Below, one piece after another: positions 8,773 to 16,316 of a DNA stretch of 40,845 nt. Location: the NCBI GenBank assembly GCA_944391285.1, contig CALXSY010000016.1:1-40845 (forward strand), given 5' to 3'. Under the pieces are notes generated by a model. It was not told where the DNA came from. It did not search any database and saw nothing but the letters and a program-made list of their open reading frames with translations. The translations under genes and the position numbers were made by a program. Source of the stretch: an uncultured Clostridia bacterium (lineage in GTDB: Bacteria; Bacillota; Peptococcia; Peptococcales; Peptococcaceae). Numbering within the stretch: the first letter of the stretch is position 1; each line of letters starts with the position of its first letter.

Positions 8773-9784
8773 AGCCATCAGCAGTACAGAAATTTTAAAC
8801 GAAGAAGACATTCAAGTCATCGATTATGATCTCGGTCCCGAAGAAGGCATCGCCGATCACGACCAAGTGTGCGTATCGCAAGCCAACAAGCTGTTGCAGA
8901 TTGGTTACTTAGAGTATGAAACTGCTGTCTACGGCAGCGCTTATTGCAGCAGAGACGGCGAAATCAATTATTATATTTCTGCCAAAGAGGATACTATGGA
9001 TAAATTTCTCTGCAACTGCTACCAGCAAAATATTTATCCTACTCCGGCTAAATATTTCTTTAAACGCTATGATCTTGTAAATGATACCGAAGAAGAAATT
9101 AAAACCCGTTTTCGTTTGGAAACTGCCCGCAAATTAAAGGCAGCTTATCCGCCTATTGTCTTTGAAGCCTTGCAGGCTTTAACTGCCAACGACTGCGCCA
9201 ACAATGCATTCCCTATTATGCAGGAGTTAACCGAACAATTAGACAGCTGTTTTGACTTAAATCAGCTCCATTTATTTGGTAACTTAACGGAAATGCTCTT
9301 CCGCGGTCGGCTGCTGACTAAAGAAAGTTATATTTTGCTCAATCAATGGTTGGCTAAAGAATATGAAAAAATTTCCGTTGAGCCTATTGCTTCCGGTGAT
9401 TATCGCCGTACTTACTCCGGATTTGCATATAAGAAAAATGACGGTCAAATTAAATACTTTATTGACGCCTTTCCTTATATGGCCAAGGAAAAACAGGTTC
9501 ATTTTATTTCCCAGGGCTATATCGTTACCCCGATTTTGTCCATTACTTATTATGCCGACAGTTTTAATAATCTGCAAAAAAGTTCCCGGGATGTTTTCCA
9601 AGAAGAAATGCAGAAATACATTGGCGAAACATACATTAAACTAATGGCTTTGCTGCGCCAACTGCCGCCCGGAGTCAACAATGATTTATTCCTTTCTTAT
9701 TATGAAAAAATTAAGGCTACCGGCAGCAAACAAGCTATAGAGACATTCCTTTACTACGGATATTTGTGGAATGTAACATTCTAA
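8765..9784 (+). CDS. Unknown protein, third gene of zinc-ribbon/ABC unit
   Basis: 339 aa from the ATG at 8765, which overlaps the ABC gene by 8 nt and lies about 10 nt after AAAGG. A longer in-frame reading begins inside the ABC gene but has no ribosome site. The protein is soluble, acidic at its N terminus, has no signal peptide or membrane segment, and is rich in Tyr, Phe and Leu. I recognise no domain or catalytic motif. Translational coupling to the ABC ATPase suggests that it belongs to the same complex or pathway. It has no counterpart beside the second zinc-ribbon/ABC pair. Confidence 0.75.
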   Translation: MSKAISSTEILNEEDIQVIDYDLGPEEGIADHDQVCVSQANKLLQIGYLEYETAVYGSAYCSRDGEINYYISAKEDTMDKFLCNCYQQNIYPTPAKYFFKRYDLVNDTEEEIKTRFRLETARKLKAAYPPIVFEALQALTANDCANNAFPIMQELTEQLDSCFDLNQLHLFGNLTEMLFRGRLLTKESYILLNQWLAKEYEKISVEPIASGDYRRTYSGFAYKKNDGQIKYFIDAFPYMAKEKQVHFISQGYIVTPILSITYYADSFNNLQKSSRDVFQEEMQKYIGETYIKLMALLRQLPPGVNNDLFLSYYEKIKATGSKQAIETFLYYGYLWNVTF

Positions 9785-9790
9785 TCCCCA

Positions 9791-9830
9791 AAAAAGCTAT
9801 TGTTAGTGACAATTTTTACAATAGCTTTTT
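9791..9830 (+). terminator. Terminator after zinc-ribbon/ABC unit A
   Basis: AAAAAGCTATTGT pairs with ACAATAGCTTTTT around a 14-nt loop and is followed by T residues. It closes the three-gene unit and separates it from the next operon. Confidence 0.85.
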
Positions 9831-9899
9831 TGTACATATTGCATGATGCCGGTCTTTAAGATTTGCATCATCTTATATTTCCAGAAAGGAGCAATCTTT

Positions 9900-11138
9900 A
9901 TGAGCAAAAAAATTGATGAAAGACTGCCCAAGAACAGTGGTCAAGGGGTAGTAACGGAGTATCCCGCTATTCGATCACCTTGGGGCAAACTGGTAAGCTT
10001 TCAAGAAGCCATGCATTATGTTTCCCGCTATGATGCGGTTATGAGTGCAGTTGTGATGCAAGCTTTTCGAATCCTTTTACCGGATTATGAGCAGCGTGCG
10101 CAAAAAATGTGTGTTTCTGCCTACAACAGACTGGAGCAGATCCAAAAAATGTATGGAAAATACAGTATGGTAGAACACAATGTTCATCCATTTTGCCGCG
10201 GCAATTTTGTCGGCGCCTTAACAGGCGACTCCGGAGACGATGCCCTTTTAATGTGCGGCAGAGTCCAAGATTTCGGAACATACCGCGCCGAAAAAGAATT
10301 GGATGTCTGCGACTGGGATATTGTCGGCTCTGATTTATGCAGAGCAACTACCCAATCCCTGCAAGCCTGCGCCGATGTTTGGGCAACTAATCTGCGTCCG
10401 AGCAAATCTCATTTGGAATACCACATGGTTGAAGCTAAAGGCTGCGGCGATCTCCATTGCCGTATTGTTGCCGAAAGCCGGGAAAAATATCCCATGCCCC
10501 CTCACCAGCAGTGGGAATGCTTCGGTCCGGTTGCTACCGCAGAGCAAATTAAATTCACCCCGGAAGAAGAATGCATCAAAGAATCCATGGTTTTCCGCGA
10601 GGAATGTGATTACACCTTTGCCAACGGCACCAACTGGGAAAGGGATTCTTCCAGCGTGGCTATGGTGCGCATGACCAATGCTGCTTCCGGTTATATTTTC
10701 CCGACTATGATGGAATTAATCCAAGACGGTACACTGGATGAAAAATTCACCGATCATGTCCTGCACTGCTTGTTTGAAGCCGCCGGCAAAGCAGCTTTCG
10801 GCGAAGCTTATGCCAAAAAAGGCTTGCTGCAATGGCTGGGTGTACCTGCCGGTATTGATGACGGCAGAATTATGGGCGGACATATTGAGATGTATTTGCA
10901 GGCTTTGGGCTGTGAATACGAGATTGAAGCTTTTAATGAAAAAGAAGTTATTTACGTTATTGACCGCAAAGCACTCTCCTTTGGCTTTGATAAATTTGTC
11001 ACTGCTCATGTTTCTTATTGGTACGGCATGACTAAAACCTTAGTTAACGCTCAGTGGTCTTTGTGGGAAGAAAGCCAAGATACCCCTGCTGATAAATTAA
11101 GAATCAAAATCGCCAAAAAAATAGACAAATTCTGCTAA
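9900..11138 (+). CDS. Cys-rich protein of unknown function, GcvT partner
   Basis: 412 aa from the ATG at 9900, behind AGAAAGGAG; an upstream in-frame ATG at 9843 has no ribosome site. No signal peptide. The centre holds conserved-looking Cys/His/Asp blocks: VCDWDIVGSDLCRA, EAKGCGDLHCRIV and WECFGPV. The sDLC... and GcGDlHCR arrangement recalls the L-2-amino-thiazoline-4-carboxylic-acid hydrolase-like fold, but only weakly, so no function is assigned. The GcvT-fold gene follows 20 nt downstream in the same direction, suggesting a two-component methyl-transfer or demethylation system in which this protein handles the substrate. Confidence 0.68.
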   Translation: MSKKIDERLPKNSGQGVVTEYPAIRSPWGKLVSFQEAMHYVSRYDAVMSAVVMQAFRILLPDYEQRAQKMCVSAYNRLEQIQKMYGKYSMVEHNVHPFCRGNFVGALTGDSGDDALLMCGRVQDFGTYRAEKELDVCDWDIVGSDLCRATTQSLQACADVWATNLRPSKSHLEYHMVEAKGCGDLHCRIVAESREKYPMPPHQQWECFGPVATAEQIKFTPEEECIKESMVFREECDYTFANGTNWERDSSSVAMVRMTNAASGYIFPTMMELIQDGTLDEKFTDHVLHCLFEAAGKAAFGEAYAKKGLLQWLGVPAGIDDGRIMGGHIEMYLQALGCEYEIEAFNEKEVIYVIDRKALSFGFDKFVTAHVSYWYGMTKTLVNAQWSLWEESQDTPADKLRIKIAKKIDKFC

Positions 11139-11158
11139 GTCGGAAAGGAGCTGAGAAA

Positions 11159-12178
11159 ATGTATTATCAGAATATCTATAAATACGATGATATGAAGCGC
11201 AGCGAACACATGGCTGTTCGCCAAAATGTCGGCTGGTATTTGTGGACTCACCAGCTGATCGAGGTCACCGGCAATGATGCCGCCGCTTTCTTGGATTTGC
11301 TTTTTACCAAACCTATCGGCACCCTCAAAATCGGCAAAGAACGCTACACTACTATGCTTGATGAACAAGCTGAAATTATTGACGATGTGGTAGTCTTTCG
11401 TTTAGCGGAAAATACTTTTTGGATTTCCACCTTATTTGCTCCCTATATGCTGAACTGGATGAATATGCATAAAGGTGATTTTCAAGTCGCATATCAAGAT
11501 ATTACGGAAAAATATCATATGTATGCCGTTCAAGGACCATTAGCCAAAGATATGCTGAATAAGCTGGTTAAAAATAATATCGATGAGCAAAAATTCTTTT
11601 CCATCGCCGACAACGAGATCAATAATATCCCGGTCAAAATCAACCGTGCCGGCTTTACCGGTGAGAAATGGGGCTATGAAATTTATGTGCCCGCCGAACA
11701 AGCAGATGCTATGGAAGAAATTCTGCGCACTGCCGGTGCTGAGTTTAACGCCAAAGAAGTTACCGAATTTCAAATTATGGCTTGGACCTTGCCTACAGAA
11801 GCCGGATTTTATTATATGCGCGACTTAAGACATACCAATCCCTTGGAAGTAGGCTTGGAAAAAGGCATTGACTGGGAAAAAGATTTTATCGGCAAAGAAG
11901 CTTTGCTCAAAATTAAAGAAACCGGTCCCCAGCGTGAAATGCTGGGATTCACCATCGATGAAGCAGATATTTTTATTAAAGGCCGGCACTACGGCGGTCC
12001 CGGCGAGGCTGTATATGTTAACGATGAAGAAATCGGACGCGTTTACAAAATAGTTTACAGCTATGTTTTAGAAAAAAATATCGGCTATATCCTGGCTAAA
12101 AAAGGTGTTTTAAATATAGGTGATCATATCGATATTCACGGTCATGAAGCCGTTATTGTCGAAAAACCGTTTATCTGA
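11159..12178 (+). CDS. GcvT-fold tetrahydrofolate-dependent methyl/aminomethyl transferase-like protein
   Basis: 339 aa with the glycine-cleavage T-protein fold: RYTTMLDEQAEIIDDVVVF, containing the Asp75/Asp76 pair equivalent to the folate-site Asp of GcvT; AGFTGEKWGYEIYVP; LRHTNPLEVGLEKGIDW; DFIGKEALLKIK; and a C-terminal barrel ending in DIHGHEAVIVEKPF. No gcvH or gcvP is nearby, and the usual EAGLRLYGND block is replaced by EAGFYYMRDLRH. A standard glycine-cleavage role is therefore unlikely. Relatives with the same fold demethylate DMSP, vanillate or methylated amines using tetrahydrofolate. The start follows GGAAAGGAG. Co-transcribed with the preceding Cys-rich gene. Confidence 0.8.
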   Translation: MYYQNIYKYDDMKRSEHMAVRQNVGWYLWTHQLIEVTGNDAAAFLDLLFTKPIGTLKIGKERYTTMLDEQAEIIDDVVVFRLAENTFWISTLFAPYMLNWMNMHKGDFQVAYQDITEKYHMYAVQGPLAKDMLNKLVKNNIDEQKFFSIADNEINNIPVKINRAGFTGEKWGYEIYVPAEQADAMEEILRTAGAEFNAKEVTEFQIMAWTLPTEAGFYYMRDLRHTNPLEVGLEKGIDWEKDFIGKEALLKIKETGPQREMLGFTIDEADIFIKGRHYGGPGEAVYVNDEEIGRVYKIVYSYVLEKNIGYILAKKGVLNIGDHIDIHGHEAVIVEKPFI

Positions 12179-12180
12179 TA

Positions 12181-12224
12181 GACATAAAAAACTTCGCATC
12201 TCAGATGCGAAGTTTTTTTATGTC
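12181..12224. terminator. Bidirectional terminator between GcvT-like and SDR genes
   Basis: Long palindrome: GACATAAAAAACTTCGCATC pairs with GATGCGAAGTTTTTTTATGTC, leaving a very small loop. A and T tracts flank the stem on both strands, so it serves both convergent genes. Confidence 0.88.
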
Positions 12225-12227
12225 TTC

Positions 12228-13073
12228 TTACATTAATGATGCAGGCGATGCAGCCGGCCAAATACAAGCTCCGCTGACTGCAATCGTTTGTCCGCTGATA
12301 AACTGGGCTGCGTCCGAAGCCAAAAAGATAAATGCATTTATCTCCTCATCGGGATGGGAAGAAAAAGTGCCCATCGGCGCGAAGTTCATAGCAATTTTAT
12401 ATATTTCTCCCATCTTGGCTTTTACCTCATCATCCATGGGAATATCATAATCTATCGGTTTGCCGTTAATATCAGTTTTCAGCATTCCTGCCGGAGCTAC
12501 GGCATTGACCCGGATTTTATACTTGCCCAATTCCCGGGCTAAACCAACTGTCAAACCTTCAACGGCAAATTTGGAAGCAGTATAGCCAATATTTTTCATA
12601 GCACCGGCTATGCCCGCCATTGAACTCGTATTGATAATCGAGCCGCCCTTTTCATTCTTTTTCATAATAGCCGTCGCTCTTTGCGTCAGCACAAATACTC
12701 CGGTAACATTTAAAGCAAACACTTTTTCAAACAATTCCTTTGGATACTCTTCAAATTCTTTGCTGGGATAAATACCGGCATTGTTAATCAAGACATCGAT
12801 GCCGCCCCAATGTGCAGCAACATCATCCAGCATATTCTGCACCTGCACCTCATCTGTTAATTCCGGACGATAGCCTAAAACTTCAAAGCTTGGATCGATA
12901 GCTTTTAAATCTGCGACAACCGGATCAATCTCCTCAAAAGGCGCACTCATTACAGCGACTTTTGCACCGCATTCCAAAAATCTCCTTGCCATCAATAAGC
13001 CCAGCCCACTGCTGGAACCGCTGATAACTACTCGTTTTCCTTCCAGTATCCTGCCAAAAAATTTGTGTTCCAT
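12228..13073 (-). CDS. Short-chain dehydrogenase/reductase (SDR)
   Basis: 281 aa classical SDR. The NAD(P) motif GSSSGLG lies at residues 19-25, NNAG at 97-100, and the catalytic Ser150/151, Tyr164 and Lys168 lie in NTSSMAG and YTASK. The C terminus has the family's usual FLASDAAQFISGQTIAVSGA. The substrate cannot be read; the shape is typical of ketoacyl reductases and sugar or steroid dehydrogenases. The ATG follows GGGGTGA. It is convergent with the GcvT-like gene and has its own promoter, so a shared pathway is possible but not shown. Confidence 0.88.
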   Translation of the reverse strand: MEHKFFGRILEGKRVVISGSSSGLGLLMARRFLECGAKVAVMSAPFEEIDPVVADLKAIDPSFEVLGYRPELTDEVQVQNMLDDVAAHWGGIDVLINNAGIYPSKEFEEYPKELFEKVFALNVTGVFVLTQRATAIMKKNEKGGSIINTSSMAGIAGAMKNIGYTASKFAVEGLTVGLARELGKYKIRVNAVAPAGMLKTDINGKPIDYDIPMDDEVKAKMGEIYKIAMNFAPMGTFSSHPDEEINAFIFLASDAAQFISGQTIAVSGACIWPAASPASLM

Positions 13074-13107
13074 AAAATCACCCCATAGTATTTTATTTGC
13101 TAGCTAT

Positions 13108-13136
13108 ATTATATCAATAACATGTTTTTATGCAAA
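13108..13136 (-). promoter_or_regulatory. Sigma-A-type promoter of SDR gene
   Basis: On the minus strand TTTGCA, 17 nt, TATAAT. It lies about 35 nt upstream of the SDR start codon. Confidence 0.6.
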
Positions 13137-13276
13137 GGCGGCTTTTTATGACACCGTTTTCTATTAATCAGAACATTACAGATTTTGCTCACTTTGTCTG
13201 CATGAAATTCGCTGTATTTGTTATTAGCGAGCTCATATTGTCCCCTGATAGAGCTTCGGTAAAACGAAACTTAAAA

Positions 13277-13310
13277 ATAGGCAGCTGCCAAAAACCAGAC
13301 CGCTGCCTAT
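13277..13310 (-). terminator. Probable terminator of zinc-ribbon/ABC unit B
   Basis: ATAGGCAGC and GCTGCCTAT form a 9-bp stem, followed on the minus strand by TTTTTAAG. It lies about 145 nt past the stop of the minus-strand ABC gene, the only transcript likely to reach it. Confidence 0.6.
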
Positions 13311-13453
13311 AATCTTATTTGCTTAAAATTTATTTCATTTATACATCCTTTTACCTATTTAAACGCCGCCAAACTGCAACCGATTAATTGCCGATAAGGT
13401 ACATAATTAATACTATCACACAAAGACAAATCCTACCAAATGATAAACTTCTT

Positions 13454-14266
13454 TTAAATTTCTTTCTTATAAAACTCAGCCAATGATTGCTTGTTAATTT
13501 TTATATCCATACCAAAATGCCCATCCTGCCAAGTCACGTCAACCGAACATTGAAAATAATTGCTTAAAACAGCAGAAGTCATTGTTTCTTTCAATAATCC
13601 CCGGGCAAATACTTTGCCCTTTTTTAAAAGCAATATGTGAGTATATTCATCAGTAATATTTTCTACTTCGTGAGTAACCATGATCGTTCCTACATTTTCT
13701 TCTGTGCAAATATCTTTTAAACTGTCCGCTACATATTTTTTCATCACAGCATCCAAACCGGAGTATATTTCATCCAATAAAAGCAGTTTTGGCTTATTAA
13801 GCAAAGCCCTGGCAATCAGCACACACTGCTGCTGCCCTTTGGATAAATAGCAAAAGGGATGGGAATAACGATTTTTTAACCCCAAAGCTGCCAGCAAATG
13901 TTTGGCTCTGACCACCTTTTGCGGAATAATTTTATCTCCCAGCCCTAAGCCTGATTCGCCCCCGCTTAGAACTATTTCCAATAAAGTTTCGTTGTGATAA
14001 TAATTATTGAAAAAGGAACTGCTGACTAAGGCAATATTTTTTTTAATCTTCGGCAGCAATTCCTCTGAATAAGCTTCGCCGTCTAAGAATATTGTTCCTT
14101 TTTTAATGCTGTGATAACCGGCAACCAAAGAAAGCAGCGTCGTTTTGCCGCTGCCGTTTTCGCCGAAAAGCACCCAATGCTCCCCTTGAGACAATTTCCA
14201 GGCAATATTTTGACAAATAAAAACTTTGCCCGATTTATAGCTCACATCTTCCAAACAAATCTCCAT
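13454..14266 (-). CDS. Stand-alone ABC ATPase, YlmA-like (copy B)
   Basis: 270-aa single nucleotide-binding domain: Walker A GENGSGKT (residues 35-42), signature LSKGQ (141-145), Walker B LLLLDE (Asp165, Glu166) and His199 in MVTHEVENI. The residue after the catalytic Glu is Ile rather than the usual Pro. Paralogous to the ATPase at 7930-8772 (shared VSSSFF/VSASFF block and HPF/SPF...LSKG). No permease gene is nearby and no membrane segment is present. The ATG follows GAAGGAGG, 24 nt after the zinc-ribbon gene, so the two form an operon. The role is unknown. Confidence 0.88.
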   Translation of the reverse strand: MEICLEDVSYKSGKVFICQNIAWKLSQGEHWVLFGENGSGKTTLLSLVAGYHSIKKGTIFLDGEAYSEELLPKIKKNIALVSSSFFNNYYHNETLLEIVLSGGESGLGLGDKIIPQKVVRAKHLLAALGLKNRYSHPFCYLSKGQQQCVLIARALLNKPKLLLLDEIYSGLDAVMKKYVADSLKDICTEENVGTIMVTHEVENITDEYTHILLLKKGKVFARGLLKETMTSAVLSNYFQCSVDVTWQDGHFGMDIKINKQSLAEFYKKEI

Positions 14267-14290
14267 AGCGCTGCCTCCTTCTTTGATTAT

Positions 14291-14647
14291 TTATAGATTA
14301 TCTTCATGAAAATAAATGGCTTCATCCAGCCCTTTATCCGAAGCAATACCCCAGCGCCGGGCAGAATAAGTTAAAATTTCACAGACCTTGGCAATATTTA
14401 GCTCATAGGTTTTTTGATCCTCCGGCAAATCCATATAATAGTTGAACTCGTATTCATCAACAAAGGATTTCGCAGTTTTATATATTTCCGGCTCTGCGCC
14501 ATACTCGATTTTATTGCAATGTCCGCAATATAACTCAGCTCCGGCTCCTCCGTATTCGTTGAAAATAACGCACCTTACATCAAGATCTCCGCCGCAGAAA
14601 CGACATACACAACGTTTCTGGCGAGCCAGCATAGTTTTAGTCAGCAT
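14291..14647 (-). CDS. Zinc-ribbon protein of unknown function (copy B)
   Basis: 118 aa from the ATG at 14647, placed 8 nt after GGAGG. The longer reading starts with a TTG that overlaps this ribosome site. Cys15/Cys18 (CRFCGG) and Cys41/Cys44 (LYCGHCN) form a predicted zinc ribbon, with extra Cys13 as in the paralogue at 7458-7925. The shared C-terminal part (EPEIYK, then VDE, then NIAKVCEIL against NIALVCDIL) shows that homology extends beyond the ribbon. First gene of a two-gene operon with an ABC ATPase. Confidence 0.75.
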   Translation of the reverse strand: MLTKTMLARQKRCVCRFCGGDLDVRCVIFNEYGGAGAELYCGHCNKIEYGAEPEIYKTAKSFVDEYEFNYYMDLPEDQKTYELNIAKVCEILTYSARRWGIASDKGLDEAIYFHEDNL

Positions 14648-14987
14648 TTTTTCCGCCTCCAAAATAAATCAAAAAAACATTTGTGTTTTCATCTTAATAA
14701 ATATTATAAGCTTTATTATATCTTATGTAAATCAATTATTCTTTTATCATATATTTTCAAACAATTTTCCATTGATGCAAAATATGCGTGGAAATACGAT
14801 AAAAAAACAAAAGTGACTAAAATCACCTTAACAGTTTACATGATAATTATCTTTCAAAATTTTACTAAATTATATTGCAAATTCTGTCAATATGTGTTAA
14901 ACTTTTTTTAGATATACTTTTTGTGGGCAAACCCGGCTGCAAAAGGGAATAATAAACTAAAAAGGGTAAAAAAAGGAGGAGTTCGAA
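14648..14987. other. Divergent intergenic region before surface-protein gene
   Basis: 340 AT-rich bases without a gene. It contains the minus-strand promoter of zinc-ribbon unit B. On the plus strand a TATACT (14913-14918) could be the -10 of the surface-protein gene, but no fair -35 is seen. GGAGGAG lies just before the plus-strand ATG. Confidence 0.45.
14703..14731 (-). promoter_or_regulatory. Sigma-A-type promoter of zinc-ribbon/ABC unit B
   Basis: Minus strand TTTACA, exactly 17 nt, TATAAT, about 56 nt upstream of the zinc-ribbon start codon. It is close to consensus. Confidence 0.72.
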
Positions 14988-16049
14988 ATGAACAAAAGAA
15001 AATGGCTGGCCATCGTGCTGGCTCTGGCTATGGTCTTAACCATGATGCCGGCTATGGCTTTGGCTGATGAAACAGTAAATGATGCTAGTAGCTTAATAGC
15101 AAAAATTAACGCAGCCAATGATGGTGATACCATTGTATTGGATGGGAATATCACCTTAACGGACACTGTAACTATTGAAAAAAATATTACTTTGGACTTG
15201 AATGGAAATACCATCACTTACACTGGTTCAGGCACTTACGCAATCGAGATTAATAATGCAAACTTAGAAATCAAAGATAGTGCGAATGGCGGTAAAATTA
15301 GTGCACCAAATCGTGTAATCAAGGTTGGTAATGCTACCATAAAAACTACCGGAAACCCTGCATCTTTGGTTTTAAATGGTGGTACATTAGAATCAACTAA
15401 CAACAAAGAAAATTGTGCAGTTGCAATCTATGCTAATAATACTACAGGCCATGGTGATGGGAATGCAGTAGCATGCACTGCTACTATCAACAATGCAACC
15501 ACAAAAGGTGGTATATATCTCTTTGGTCAAGGCGCTAAAGTAACTGTAAATGAGGGCGCTACTATTGATGTTAATGGATATTACGGAATAAGCGGTAATG
15601 GTTCGAAGAATGCCACTCAAGATAATGGTGGAACTGTTATAGAAATCAATGGCGGTACTATTACCCAAACCGGTGCTGGTGGTGGTGCAATTTATCATCC
15701 ACAAGCTGGCACTTTAACTATTTCTGGAAATCCGGTAATTACTGGTGACAGTGGTATTCAGATGTGCTCAGGAGAAAGTTCTATTGTAAATATAACAAGT
15801 GGAACATTCACTGCAACCGGAGCTGACCAAAGAGAAGGCAAAACTGGCGATGGTTTTATTCCTGACGGTGCAGCTATATCTGTAGTAGATCGTGATTATC
15901 CAGGCGGAACACCACAGATGACTATTTCTGGCGGTGAATTTGTTTCTGAACAAAGTGGCGCAGTAATGGCGTATACTTGGAAAGATAACCAGGCTACTGA
16001 ATGGGCTGGTGCAAAAGATTATATCTCTATCACCGGCGGTACCTTCTAA
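14988..16049 (+). CDS. N-terminal half of the surface protein (truncated product)
   Basis: 353 aa, and the only part that would be made if the TAA is real. The signal peptide has a Lys/Arg head, a hydrophobic core and an AMALAD cleavage site near residue 27. Then come repeated beta-strand turns rich in Asn, Gly and Thr (LDLNGNTITYTG, INGGTITQTGAGGG, ISGGEFVSEQSGAVMAY) typical of right-handed beta-helix or Ig-like surface proteins. Without the C-terminal domains it would be secreted but probably not held at the wall. AAAGGAGGAG precedes the ATG. Confidence 0.65.
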   Translation: MNKRKWLAIVLALAMVLTMMPAMALADETVNDASSLIAKINAANDGDTIVLDGNITLTDTVTIEKNITLDLNGNTITYTGSGTYAIEINNANLEIKDSANGGKISAPNRVIKVGNATIKTTGNPASLVLNGGTLESTNNKENCAVAIYANNTTGHGDGNAVACTATINNATTKGGIYLFGQGAKVTVNEGATIDVNGYYGISGNGSKNATQDNGGTVIEINGGTITQTGAGGGAIYHPQAGTLTISGNPVITGDSGIQMCSGESSIVNITSGTFTATGADQREGKTGDGFIPDGAAISVVDRDYPGGTPQMTISGGEFVSEQSGAVMAYTWKDNQATEWAGAKDYISITGGTF

Positions 16050-16316
16050 AGCGAACCCAATGAAGCATACATTGCTGACGACTATGCAGCAGTAGAAGTT
16101 GATGGCAATTTTATCGTAGGTACTAAAGCTCAAGATACTGTTAATGGCAAAGATGTAACAGTAGGCTCAGCAGCTGATCCTTCTCTTAGTGAAGACAAGC
16201 AAGCGCAGGCAGAAGCTATTGCAGAAGAAATCACTGCCGATATTATTTCCGGTGATGGCTTAGCAAATATTATTGAAACAACCATTAAAGTTGACGTAGT
16301 AGTTACTGCTGTAGAT

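Larger units (their letters stand above)
13074..13453. other. Intergenic region upstream of SDR
   Basis: 380 bases with no convincing gene. It holds a minus-strand promoter for the SDR gene (13108-13136) and a minus-strand hairpin terminator (13277-13310). The remaining stretch, next to the ABC gene end, shows nothing recognisable. Confidence 0.5.

Noticed and set aside
10109-11031. Several 70-120-codon ORFs on both strands
   Set aside because: Shadows of the 412-aa Cys-rich gene in other frames, without ribosome sites or sensible composition.
11159-12178. GcvT-like gene as the glycine-cleavage T protein gcvT
   Set aside because: No gcvH or gcvP nearby, and key T-protein blocks are altered; the partner is an unrelated Cys-rich protein.
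13130-13312. 60-codon plus-strand ORF in the gap before the SDR gene
   Set aside because: No Shine-Dalgarno, no family resemblance; it overlaps the SDR promoter and a terminator hairpin.
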